From: CALAMD01 sp035301025
Lineage (GTDB): Bacteria > Bacillota > Bacilli > Bacillales > Amphibacillaceae
Reading direction: 5' to 3'
Length of the DNA stretch: 5,120 nucleotides
NCBI GenBank assembly: GCA_035301025.1
Contig: DATGUV010000063.1
Coordinates: 1-5,120, forward strand
The notes under the pieces are model-generated. The model was not told the origin of the DNA, made no database searches, and worked only from the letters and a program-made list of their open reading frames with translations. The translations under genes and the position numbers were made by a program. Of this stretch, positions 1 to 5,120 are shown piece after piece (within the stretch, counting starts at the first letter, position 1; every line of letters begins with the position of its first letter).

Positions 1-31
1 TTGTAGCTTATACAAATGTTTTAAAAGCAAG

Positions 32-155
32 CAAAAAAGGGTTGCATATACATTAATGAATGTCATAATACGTATTTTATGCCATGTCACGACAACATGT
101 AGCGACATGGCAGGATTTGGTACTTATGAAATCCACTCACATGCAACCCTTTTTG
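32..155. repeat. Nested-hairpin inverted-repeat element (MITE-like), also a likely bidirectional terminator
   Basis: Perfect 14-bp inverted arms lie at 34-47 (AAAAAGGGTTGCAT) and 141-154. They extend to 32/155 if one A is bulged. Between the arms are short hairpins placed nearly end to end: 50-54 with 59-63, 64-68 with 77-81, 80-88 with 104-112 (9 bp, the strongest), and 113-118 with 129-134. The second and third compete for two bases. Each outer arm ends in a run of A or T, so either strand's transcript would end in a GC-containing stem plus U-run. The element begins 8 nt past the cstA stop codon, so it probably ends the cstA transcript. Closed terminal repeats around a structured core are typical of small non-autonomous repeats such as the bcr families of the B. 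cereus group, but I cannot assign it to a family. I see no clear target-site duplication and no ORF with support. Confidence 0.7.
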
Positions 156-162
156 TACGATA

Positions 163-1608
163 TTATTTGCCTACATGTTCATCTACTGGTAAGTCAGTAA
201 CAATTTTATTTATCCGGTTGTTTTTAGCTCGGATAAAGAACATCACCGTTAGTAAAATCGTTAAGAAAATACTTCCAATAAAAGATGTTTTTAAACTTAA
301 ATTAAAGCCAATCTTTTCATTTAAAATGTACACAAATACCATGTAGGAAATAAACACTGCTGGTATGAGAGATACGATAAAGTTTTTATGTTTCACAAAT
401 AAATACATCGTTCCAATCCATAATGCAATAGCAGCAGTTGCTTGGTTGGCCCAAGAGAAATAGCGCCATAAAATATTGAAATCAATTTGTGTAAGTAAAA
501 TGGATAGTCCGAACAACGGAAGAGCAATTGCTAAACGACGAATCAACTTCTTCTGGTCCACTTTCAAGTAATCCGCAATAATCGATCGTGCTGCTCTAAA
601 CGCTGTATCTCCTGAAGTAATTGGTAAAACAATCACTCCCAGTACAGCTAGCGTACCACCAATGGCACCAAGCAATGTTTTAGATACTTCATTTACAACA
701 GCTGAAGGAGTCCCTGAGGCAATCATTTCACTTAACGTTTGTCCATCAAGTAAACTCATTGCTGCTGCAGCCCAAATCATGGCAATAACCGCTTCAGTAA
801 TCATCATTCCATAAAACACATATCTTCCTTGTGATTCATTTTGCACGGTTCGAGAAATAATCGGTGATTGAGTCGCATGGAAACCCGATAATGCCCCACA
901 TGTGATTGTAAAGAATATAATTGGAATAAATGGAACATTTTCAGGATGCCAGTTTTGCAACGTCATTTCAGGTATGGTGTAATCTGAGAATACGAGCATC
1001 ACACCGACGCCAACTGTTCCAATAAGTAACAAGGCACCGAAGACCGGATAAAAGCGTCCGATAATTTTATCAATCGGTAAAATCGTTGATAAAAAGTAAT
1101 AGACAAATATGACACCAATAATAATCCATAATGCAACTTTACCATTCATAACGATTTGTAATAAAGATGCAGGTGTTGTAACAAACACGGTCCCAACAAG
1201 CAATAGTAACAATAACGCAAACACGTTTACAATATGCTTCGAAACAGTTCCCAGAAAACGTCCTGCAAGTTCTGGTATGTGTGCACCACGATTTCGAATG
1301 GAAATCATCCCCGTTAAATAGTCATGCACCGCCCCTGCAAAAATTGCTCCAACTACAATCCAAATAAAGGCAATTGGACCAAATAATGCACCCATAATCG
1401 GGCCAAATATAGGTCCTGTCCCAGCAATGTTTAACAGCTGAATCAGTGCGTTCCGTTGTTTCCCCATCGGCAAATAATCTATATCGTCCCTATTCGTATA
1501 GGCAGGTGTTCTACGACTTGGATCAATGCCAAAGATTTTTTCGATAATTTTCCCATATGTAAAATACGCGATGATTAAAAGAATTATAGCACTAAAAAAT
1601 GTGATCAT
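163..1608 (-). CDS. cstA: CstA-family carbon-starvation transporter, short form (putative pyruvate or peptide uptake)
   Basis: This 481-residue polytopic membrane protein of the CstA family is predicted to bring a small carbon source (pyruvate or peptides in characterised relatives) across the cytoplasmic membrane. Family marks visible are the N-terminal helix followed by YGKIIEKIFGIDPSRRTPA (about 18-36), the glycine/proline-rich NIAGTGPIFGPIMGALFGP stretch (60-78), GAVHDY (92-97), and CGALSGFHATQSP around His244. Many hydrophobic helices follow, and the hydrophilic tail is short and charged. It is clearly shorter than E. coli CstA or BtsT (about 700 residues), lacking the long C-terminal part, but it ends cleanly and looks like a compact Gram-positive version rather than a truncation. 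The ATG start has AGGAGG 7 nt upstream (1616-1621). It lies downstream of the lytSR pair with its own promoter region. A cre site and a possible LytTR operator imply CcpA repression and two-component activation. Family assignment is firm; the substrate is inferred. Confidence 0.93.
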   Translation of the reverse strand: MITFFSAIILLIIAYFTYGKIIEKIFGIDPSRRTPAYTNRDDIDYLPMGKQRNALIQLLNIAGTGPIFGPIMGALFGPIAFIWIVVGAIFAGAVHDYLTGMISIRNRGAHIPELAGRFLGTVSKHIVNVFALLLLLLVGTVFVTTPASLLQIVMNGKVALWIIIGVIFVYYFLSTILPIDKIIGRFYPVFGALLLIGTVGVGVMLVFSDYTIPEMTLQNWHPENVPFIPIIFFTITCGALSGFHATQSPIISRTVQNESQGRYVFYGMMITEAVIAMIWAAAAMSLLDGQTLSEMIASGTPSAVVNEVSKTLLGAIGGTLAVLGVIVLPITSGDTAFRAARSIIADYLKVDQKKLIRRLAIALPLFGLSILLTQIDFNILWRYFSWANQATAAIALWIGTMYLFVKHKNFIVSLIPAVFISYMVFVYILNEKIGFNLSLKTSFIGSIFLTILLTVMFFIRAKNNRINKIVTDLPVDEHVGK

Positions 1609-1615
1609 TCATTTT

Positions 1616-1621
1616 CCTCCT
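1616..1621 (-). promoter_or_regulatory. Ribosome binding site of cstA
   Basis: AGGAGG on the minus strand, 7 nt before the ATG at 1606-1608. It is a full-strength Shine-Dalgarno sequence and fixes the cstA start. It lies only 5 nt past the cre match. Confidence 0.9.
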
Positions 1622-1626
1622 ACTAA

Positions 1627-1640
1627 TGATATCGCTTACA
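1627..1640. promoter_or_regulatory. cre site (CcpA operator) in the cstA leader
   Basis: TGATATCGCTTACA on the plus strand fits every fixed position of the degenerate Bacillus cre consensus TGWNANCGNTNWCA. It lies downstream of the predicted -10 box (1670-1675) and just before the cstA Shine-Dalgarno. CcpA with HPr-Ser-P bound there would block elongation or promoter clearance when preferred sugars are present. Catabolite repression of a carbon-starvation transporter is expected biologically, which raises the prior. The symmetry is imperfect, so affinity cannot be judged. Confidence 0.72.
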
Positions 1641-1656
1641 TTTCCTTGTATGTAAG
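1635..1656 (-). promoter_or_regulatory. Short hairpin in the cstA 5' leader, overlapping the cre site
   Basis: A 7-bp inverted repeat pairs 1635-1641 (CTTACAT) with 1650-1656 (ATGTAAG) around an 8-nt loop. In the minus-strand transcript the loop carries AAGGA, which resembles a Shine-Dalgarno sequence. The hairpin shares six bases with the cre site and ends 13 nt before the real AGGAGG. It could stabilise the leader or simply be incidental; it has no U-run, so it is not a terminator. Confidence 0.4.
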
Positions 1657-1669
1657 TTTTCCACATGTA

Positions 1670-1698
1670 ATTATATCTATCATTGTAGGAGTTTAGGA
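1670..1698 (-). promoter_or_regulatory. Putative sigma-A promoter of cstA with consensus -10 and poor -35
   Basis: The minus strand has a perfect TATAAT at 1675-1670. At 17 nt spacing the -35 position (1698-1693) reads TCCTAA, which matches TTGACA at only two of six bases, and there is no TGn extension. A good -10 with a bad -35 is typical of promoters that need an activator, in line with the candidate regulator repeats just upstream. The transcript would start near 1663, giving a leader of about 55 nt that includes the hairpin and cre site. Confidence 0.6.
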
Positions 1699-1707
1699 CT
1701 TTTCGCC

Positions 1708-1738
1708 GTAACATGTTCCTAAAAGGGAATGAAATGCT
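1708..1738 (-). promoter_or_regulatory. Candidate LytTR-regulator operator: two imperfect 10-bp direct repeats, 21-bp period
   Basis: On the minus strand AGCATTTCAT (1738-1729) is followed after 11 nt by AACATGTTAC (1717-1708), with six of ten bases identical. LytTR regulators usually bind two imperfect direct repeats about two helical turns apart, upstream of a weak -35. The first copy is one base from the GGCATTTCAT motif that I recall for E. coli YpdB, another LytTR regulator of a pyruvate-related transporter. The second copy is poorer and contains the palindrome AACATGTT. The site ends about 10 bp before the -35 position, which suits an activator. Assignment to the regulator encoded next door is inference. 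Confidence 0.45.
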
Positions 1739-1741
1739 CCC
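1721..1741 (-). terminator. Weak intrinsic terminator-like hairpin after the response regulator gene
   Basis: The minus-strand transcript contains GGGAG (1741-1737), a 7-nt loop and TTCCC (1729-1725), followed by TTTT. The stem is 5 bp including one G-U pair, so termination would be partial. It lies 16 nt past the response regulator stop codon and overlaps the first half of the candidate operator. Leaky termination would allow some readthrough from lytSR into cstA. Confidence 0.35.
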
Positions 1742-1757
1742 GCATAAGAATAAGAGG

Positions 1758-2480
1758 TTAAATGTGTAATCGTTCCATTAACCCTTTCGCATAATTACGA
1801 CTCACAGACACCTTCTCATCGATTCCTTTTAACTCCAGTTCATATGCCCCATTAAACCAAGGGATCATGCGCTTTACGTACGATAAATTCACCAAAAAGC
1901 TCCGGTGTGTCCGGTAAAAGGAATACCCCCGCAGTCGTTCTTCGGCTTCCTTCAAGCTTGATTTATACGTATATTCTTCTTGTGTAGTTACAATAACCGA
2001 TAATTTCCCTTTTGGATAAATATAAGCGATGTCATCTACATCAATATATACAATTTCTTCCGCGTCCTCTATAGCTAATTTCGTCATTGGTTGTTTGCGG
2101 GGATGAATATGTTCCACTGTATCTAACGTGCGCAATTTCATAATGGCTTCTTCTAATTGTTCTTCCTTAAATGGTTTTAATAAATAATCAAGTGCATCCA
2201 CACGAAAAGCCTCTGCTGCAAATTCTGGATAAGCTGTCGTAAAAATAATGTGAGGCTTTTTCTTTAGCTGCTGTAAAGCCTGGGCAATTTCAAGACCGTT
2301 TTTCTTCGGCATTTCAATATCTAAAAAAACTACATCTGGAGCATGCTCCAAAACAGAAAAAATACCTTCCTCTCCTCGTTCCACTTCGGCAACAACTTCT
2401 ATATCTGAATATCGGTTCAATACATACAATAATTCTTCTCGTGCGTACCGTTCATCATCCACGATGACTGCTCGAAACAA
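1758..2480 (-). CDS. lytR: LytTR-family response regulator
   Basis: This 240-residue cytoplasmic transcription factor (called lytT in B. subtilis) is the partner of the kinase encoded immediately upstream. The receiver domain (about 1-120) has the acidic pair Asp8-Asp9, phosphoacceptor Asp54 in FLDIEMP, Thr82 in FTTAY, and Lys102-Pro103. The C-terminal LytTR DNA-binding domain (about 133-238) shows IDVDDIAYI, FYRTHRSFLVNL and VSVSRNY. Length and layout are normal for the family and no key residue is missing. The start is TTG at 2478-2480: AAGGAGG (2489-2495) lies 8 nt upstream, and a later start would remove the first beta strand before Asp8-Asp9. The gene overlaps the kinase gene by 26 bp, so translation is probably coupled. 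The likely target is the cstA promoter directly downstream. The lyt name reflects homology only; no lrgAB genes are present here. Confidence 0.94.
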   Translation of the reverse strand: MFRAVIVDDERYAREELLYVLNRYSDIEVVAEVERGEEGIFSVLEHAPDVVFLDIEMPKKNGLEIAQALQQLKKKPHIIFTTAYPEFAAEAFRVDALDYLLKPFKEEQLEEAIMKLRTLDTVEHIHPRKQPMTKLAIEDAEEIVYIDVDDIAYIYPKGKLSVIVTTQEEYTYKSSLKEAEERLRGYSFYRTHRSFLVNLSYVKRMIPWFNGAYELELKGIDEKVSVSRNYAKGLMERLHI

Positions 2481-4197
2481 TAGAATCTCCTCCTTGATCT
2501 AATTGAAATGAAACCGTTGTTCCTTCCCCATTTGCACTGGCAATTCGTAATCCAGCGTCCCTGCCAAAATGCATCATCAATCGTCTATTTACATTGTACA
2601 AACCAATTCCAGCCCCTTTTTCAGAAGAAGTTTCTCGCTCTAGTAATGTTTGTAGACGGTCGTCTTGAATGCCCTGTCCATTGTCCATCACTTGAATATG
2701 AATGATATCTCCCTCTTGTTGAATAGATATTGTTAATGAGCAATCTTGATCTTTGTCTTGAAAACCGTGGGAGATAGCATTTTCCACTAGTGGTTGCAAT
2801 GTAAATGGTGGTACAGATACATCCATAGCAGCAAAATCAAGTGCATATTGCACGTCTAATCGATCAATAAACCGGGCTTCAACAATTGCAACATACGCTT
2901 TCACATGAGCCAATTCTTCCTTTAATGAAATGACTTGCTTGGAAATACCTGTCACGTTTTTTCGAATATACGTAGATAAGTCCCTTAATAAACTTCGGGC
3001 TTCCTCAGGATTCGTTCGAATAAGGGAAATAATCACATTCATCGTATTAAATAGAAAATGTGGGTTTACCTGGGCTTGCAAAGCATTAATTTCCGCTTCC
3101 TTCGCCAACTGAAAAGTACGTTCTGCTTCCCCTATTTCTAGCTGTTCACTTAACAATTTACTAAGTCCTTGAATCAGTCCTACATGAATGGATCCACTCG
3201 ATTTTTGTCCACTGGCATACACTTTAAGTGTTCCAATTGTCTCTGTGCCTTCTTTTAATGGAGCGATAATTCCATGATTCCAAACATCCTTTTCCTTATG
3301 TACATATGTTTGAATAACGCCTGTTTGCAGGACACTTTTTGTTTCATTTGTTTGTATCAATGGATCCACCTCGTTATGTGCAGGTGTTCGTCCCACTTGG
3401 GCAAGAACATGAGTCTTGTTCGTAATTGCAACTGCACTAGCTTTCAGCTCATCATATAAAATATTACAGACAGCTGTTGCAGACATTTTCGTTAATCCTT
3501 GCCTCAGGTGTGTAATCGTTTGATCTGCAATGCGCAATGTTTTTTCAGCTTCCATTGCCGTAACTCGTCTTTCATCACCAACAACTGACTGAATAATTAA
3601 CATAAAAATTGCTGCTCCAAATCCATTCGCAAGAATCATCGGAATTCCAATTACTTCTACTAATGCTAAGGATTTATCAAAAGGTCTTGAAACAAGTAAA
3701 ATAATTGCCATTTGCAACATTTCAGCGGATGCACCAACAATTAATGCCTTCTTTGGAGTGAGCGGTTTATTTTTTGTATGAAAATACCCAGCGAAAAATC
3801 CAGCAATAATGGTTGAAACACCACATGAAATTGCTGTGAAACCACCTAACGTCATCCGGTGAATTCCTGCAATCAGCCCCGCCCCGATTCCAACTCGGTA
3901 TCCACCAAGAAGACCTGCAATAACAACACCTATCACCCGGTAATTAGCAATCGCTTCTTCCGTCACAACACCTTGAAGAGCAGAATTAAATTGGAGGGTT
4001 TCCGTATTTAGTGTAAATCCTAAATAGGTACCAGCAATTCCAAACATGGCAAAAAATACAACTGCCTTTAATTCTTGTTGTTTATTTAACGTATCATCAC
4101 TCATCATGTTTTTAAAGAAGCTAAAACGGGTTAAAATAAACGCAACAGCAATAATTGTACCGACCCGCTCCAACATAATAAACAACAAATCTGTCAT
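2455..4197 (-). CDS. lytS: LytS-type sensor histidine kinase (5TM-Lyt sensor, GAF, HisKA_5/HATPase)
   Basis: This 580-residue membrane sensor kinase phosphorylates the adjacent LytTR regulator. The N-terminal part (about 1-205) has roughly six hydrophobic segments, including the conserved NYRVIGVVIAGLLGGYRVGIGAG region of the Lyt 5TM sensor and a GGFTAISCGVSTIIAG segment. A GAF-like domain spans about 225-350. The kinase core has the phosphoacceptor His380 in QVNPHFLFN, N-box Asn473 in VENAISHG, and ATP-binding loops DNGQGI (505-510) and GAGIGLYNV (528-536). Everything needed for activity is present. The start chosen is ATG at 4195-4197, because AGGAGG (4207-4212) lies 9 nt before it; an upstream in-frame GTG (4219-4221) and ATG (4213-4215) lack a binding site and would translate the Shine-Dalgarno as Arg-Arg. 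The 43-nt gap after the hydrolase gene shows no terminator, so cotranscription is likely. Relatives BtsS (E. coli) and LytS (B. subtilis) respond to pyruvate; the ligand here is inferred. Confidence 0.95.
   Translation of the reverse strand: MTDLLFIMLERVGTIIAVAFILTRFSFFKNMMSDDTLNKQQELKAVVFFAMFGIAGTYLGFTLNTETLQFNSALQGVVTEEAIANYRVIGVVIAGLLGGYRVGIGAGLIAGIHRMTLGGFTAISCGVSTIIAGFFAGYFHTKNKPLTPKKALIVGASAEMLQMAIILLVSRPFDKSLALVEVIGIPMILANGFGAAIFMLIIQSVVGDERRVTAMEAEKTLRIADQTITHLRQGLTKMSATAVCNILYDELKASAVAITNKTHVLAQVGRTPAHNEVDPLIQTNETKSVLQTGVIQTYVHKEKDVWNHGIIAPLKEGTETIGTLKVYASGQKSSGSIHVGLIQGLSKLLSEQLEIGEAERTFQLAKEAEINALQAQVNPHFLFNTMNVIISLIRTNPEEARSLLRDLSTYIRKNVTGISKQVISLKEELAHVKAYVAIVEARFIDRLDVQYALDFAAMDVSVPPFTLQPLVENAISHGFQDKDQDCSLTISIQQEGDIIHIQVMDNGQGIQDDRLQTLLERETSSEKGAGIGLYNVNRRLMMHFGRDAGLRIASANGEGTTVSFQLDQGGDSIVSSSHRG
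2489..2495 (-). promoter_or_regulatory. Ribosome binding site of the response regulator, inside the kinase gene
   Basis: AAGGAGG on the minus strand lies 8 nt before the TTG start at 2478-2480. The same bases encode part of a Gly-Gly pair near the end of the kinase. The strong site compensates for the weak TTG codon and supports translational coupling. Confidence 0.85.
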
Positions 4198-4206
4198 CGA
4201 AAGATT

Positions 4207-4212
4207 CCTCCT
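4207..4212 (-). promoter_or_regulatory. Ribosome binding site deciding the lytS start
   Basis: AGGAGG on the minus strand, 9 nt before ATG 4195-4197. It falls inside the longer reading frame that would begin at GTG 4219-4221, which argues for the shorter 580-residue protein. Confidence 0.85.
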
Positions 4213-4240
4213 CATATGCACATAATGCTAAGTTCATCTA

Positions 4241-5023
4241 CTAAAACTGCACACGAAAGTTTTTAAATGAATGAATCCCTGTACCAAACTTCACGAGCTG
4301 GTTCTTGCGTAAATACTTTATCGCAGCTCTTACCTCATCGAATACTACAGGGTCCATTCCTAATGTATAGTGAGATCCAAAAATACGTTTGACATGAGAG
4401 ATTTTTGTTAGCTTTTCCCATGAGGAAACTACTTCTTCCGGACTTGTAGATGGATAAAAAGCATATACTGGTTTATCAGCGTATAAAAGATCACCTGTGA
4501 ATACGTATCCATATGTATGGTCATGCAGTGCAATATGTCCTGGAGAATGCCCTGGTGTATGAATTACTTGTATGAGTCTTTCTCCCAACTGGAATATATC
4601 TCCGTCTGTTAAGATCCCTGTTGGTTCTCCTTTAAAAGGTGCATATGTTTCTGGTTGAAAATTCTTCGGAGGTGTTTTCCTAAGGTCTCTGCCAACATCT
4701 GCACGAATCTGTTGAATCGACAAACCTTGAATACCATTGATGAGCCAATCAGCATCATCTTCATGTACATATATTTTCTCGAATTCTCCATGACTACCAA
4801 TATGATCCCAATGCACGTGGGTCGTTACAACGCTAATCGGTAAATTGGTCAATTGATCTGTTATACGTTTCATTGAATCGATACCTAACCCTGTATCAAT
4901 GAGTAGTGCTTTGCTTGTTCCGAGTAATAAAAATGAATGGACACATTCCCAGTGACCATATTCACTAATCGCATATGTAAAGGGATCGATTTGCTCAACC
5001 GTAAACCAATCGTCTTGCAGCAT
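4241..5023 (-). CDS. MBL-fold metallo-hydrolase (glyoxalase II-like family)
   Basis: This 260-residue predicted cytoplasmic hydrolase has the metallo-beta-lactamase fold and no signal peptide. The full di-zinc ligand set is present: His69, His71, Asp73 and His74 in THVHWDHIG, His159 in HTPGHSPGH, Asp178 in FTGDLLY, and His218 in FGSHYTLG. LLIDTGLG (about 40-47) forms the usual early turn. Length and motif spacing fit the general glyoxalase II-like and YflN-like hydrolases of Bacillus; the substrate cannot be read from the sequence (thioester, lactone or another ester-like bond are possible). The start is ATG 5021-5023, preceded by GAGGTGA (5029-5035) at 5 nt; an upstream in-frame GTG at 5030-5032 overlaps that binding site and is unlikely. 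It follows an upstream partial reading frame by 12 nt and precedes lytS by 43 nt, suggesting one operon. A metabolic link to the transporter is possible but unproven. Confidence 0.9.
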   Translation of the reverse strand: MLQDDWFTVEQIDPFTYAISEYGHWECVHSFLLLGTSKALLIDTGLGIDSMKRITDQLTNLPISVVTTHVHWDHIGSHGEFEKIYVHEDDADWLINGIQGLSIQQIRADVGRDLRKTPPKNFQPETYAPFKGEPTGILTDGDIFQLGERLIQVIHTPGHSPGHIALHDHTYGYVFTGDLLYADKPVYAFYPSTSPEEVVSSWEKLTKISHVKRIFGSHYTLGMDPVVFDEVRAAIKYLRKNQLVKFGTGIHSFKNFRVQF

Positions 5024-5028
5024 ACTTC

Positions 5029-5035
5029 TCACCTC
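5029..5035 (-). promoter_or_regulatory. Ribosome binding site deciding the metallo-hydrolase start
   Basis: GAGGTGA on the minus strand is a seven-base match to the anti-Shine-Dalgarno sequence. It lies 5 nt before ATG 5021-5023 and immediately after the stop codon of the upstream partial frame. Confidence 0.85.
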
Positions 5036-5119
5036 TTATTTTTTATACATCTTTTGAATACTTGTTGCTGTATGTTCTACTATATCCGCTTGTTTCATGA
5101 GCGTGCCTATCCCATTTCC
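5036..5119 (-). CDS. C-terminal end of an unidentified upstream gene (partial)
   Basis: An open minus-strand frame enters from the right edge and ends at TAA (5036-5038) after 27 codons. Its last residues read MKQADIVEHTATSIQKMYKK, an amphipathic, lysine-ended tail of the kind common at protein C termini. The stop abuts the ribosome binding site of the metallo-hydrolase, leaving 12 nt to its ATG, as expected for neighbours in one operon. A competing frame also stays open here but ends in a less protein-like composition. The family cannot be recognised from so little sequence. Confidence 0.5.
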   Translation of the reverse strand, partial: GNGIGTLMKQADIVEHTATSIQKMYKK

Positions 5120-5120
5120 A

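Noticed and set aside
1..15. 5-bp hairpin TTGTA/TACAA at the left edge
   Set aside because: AT-rich, short and without a U-run; likely to occur by chance, and its context is cut off by the window edge.
67..76. 10-bp perfect palindrome AATACGTATT as a protein binding site
   Set aside because: It sits inside the hairpin element, overlaps the second hairpin and has no promoter nearby, so it is better explained as part of that structure.
32..155. Riboswitch, T-box or tRNA
   Set aside because: The multi-branched shape suggested it, but there is no T-box sequence, no tRNA-like arm lengths or CCA end, and the element lies downstream of cstA rather than ahead of a gene in the window.
56..346. Plus-strand open frame of 96 codons
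   Set aside because: It runs through the hairpin element and then antisense to the end of cstA, has no ribosome binding site, and its product is not protein-like.
1109..1321. Plus-strand open frame inside cstA
   Set aside because: Antisense shadow of a well-supported transporter gene, with no ribosome binding site; the other plus-strand frames at 2508-2705, 2930-3112, 3274-3459 and 4655-4843 were rejected for the same reason.
4609..4800. Second minus-strand frame within the metallo-hydrolase gene
   Set aside because: Out-of-frame shadow covering a region where the main frame carries conserved family sequence.
4241..5023. A true beta-lactamase (antibiotic resistance)
   Set aside because: No export signal, and the motifs fit the broad glyoxalase II-like hydrolase group; the HxHxDH motif alone does not imply beta-lactam cleavage.
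5043..5120. Alternative minus-strand frame entering from the right edge and stopping at TAA near 5043
   Set aside because: It is open for the same stretch, but its tail is rich in Ser, Tyr, His and Trp and it ends farther from the next ribosome binding site; the frame ending at 5036 fits operon spacing better.

Overview
The window looks like chromosome from a low-GC, Gram-positive Bacillaceae-type bacterium. Strong AGGAGG/GAGGTGA ribosome binding sites, TTG and GTG codons near starts, a CcpA-type cre site and LytS/LytTR regulation all point that way. The species cannot be fixed from the sequence; Bacillus (possibly the B. cereus group) is a reasonable guess. Every supported gene lies on the minus strand, so the window is best read from right to left.

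Layout in transcription order: (1) 5036-5119, the last 27 codons of an unidentified gene that runs off the right edge; (2) 4241-5023, an MBL-fold metallo-hydrolase with a complete di-zinc ligand set; (3) 2455-4197, a LytS-type sensor histidine kinase; (4) 1758-2480, its LytTR response regulator, overlapping the kinase gene by 26 bp and starting at TTG; (5) 1609-1757, a regulatory gap with a weak terminator-like hairpin, a candidate LytTR direct-repeat operator, a sigma-A type -10 box without a good -35, and a cre site; (6) 163-1608, a short-form CstA-family transporter; (7) 32-155, a compact inverted-repeat element just past the cstA stop codon, whose 14-bp arms enclose several back-to-back hairpins.

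The genes make sense as a sensing and uptake module. The kinase/regulator pair probably detects an external carbon source and activates cstA from a promoter that needs an activator, while CcpA represses cstA in the presence of preferred sugars through the cre site. This parallels E. coli BtsSR-btsT (pyruvate-responsive, CstA family) and B. subtilis LytST-pftAB (pyruvate uptake, with CcpA control). Pyruvate is therefore the leading substrate hypothesis, with peptides as the alternative; neither is shown by the sequence. The metallo-hydrolase is probably cotranscribed with the kinase, but its substrate is unknown.

The most unusual items are the nested-hairpin element at 32-155 and the dense, overlapping control region of cstA.
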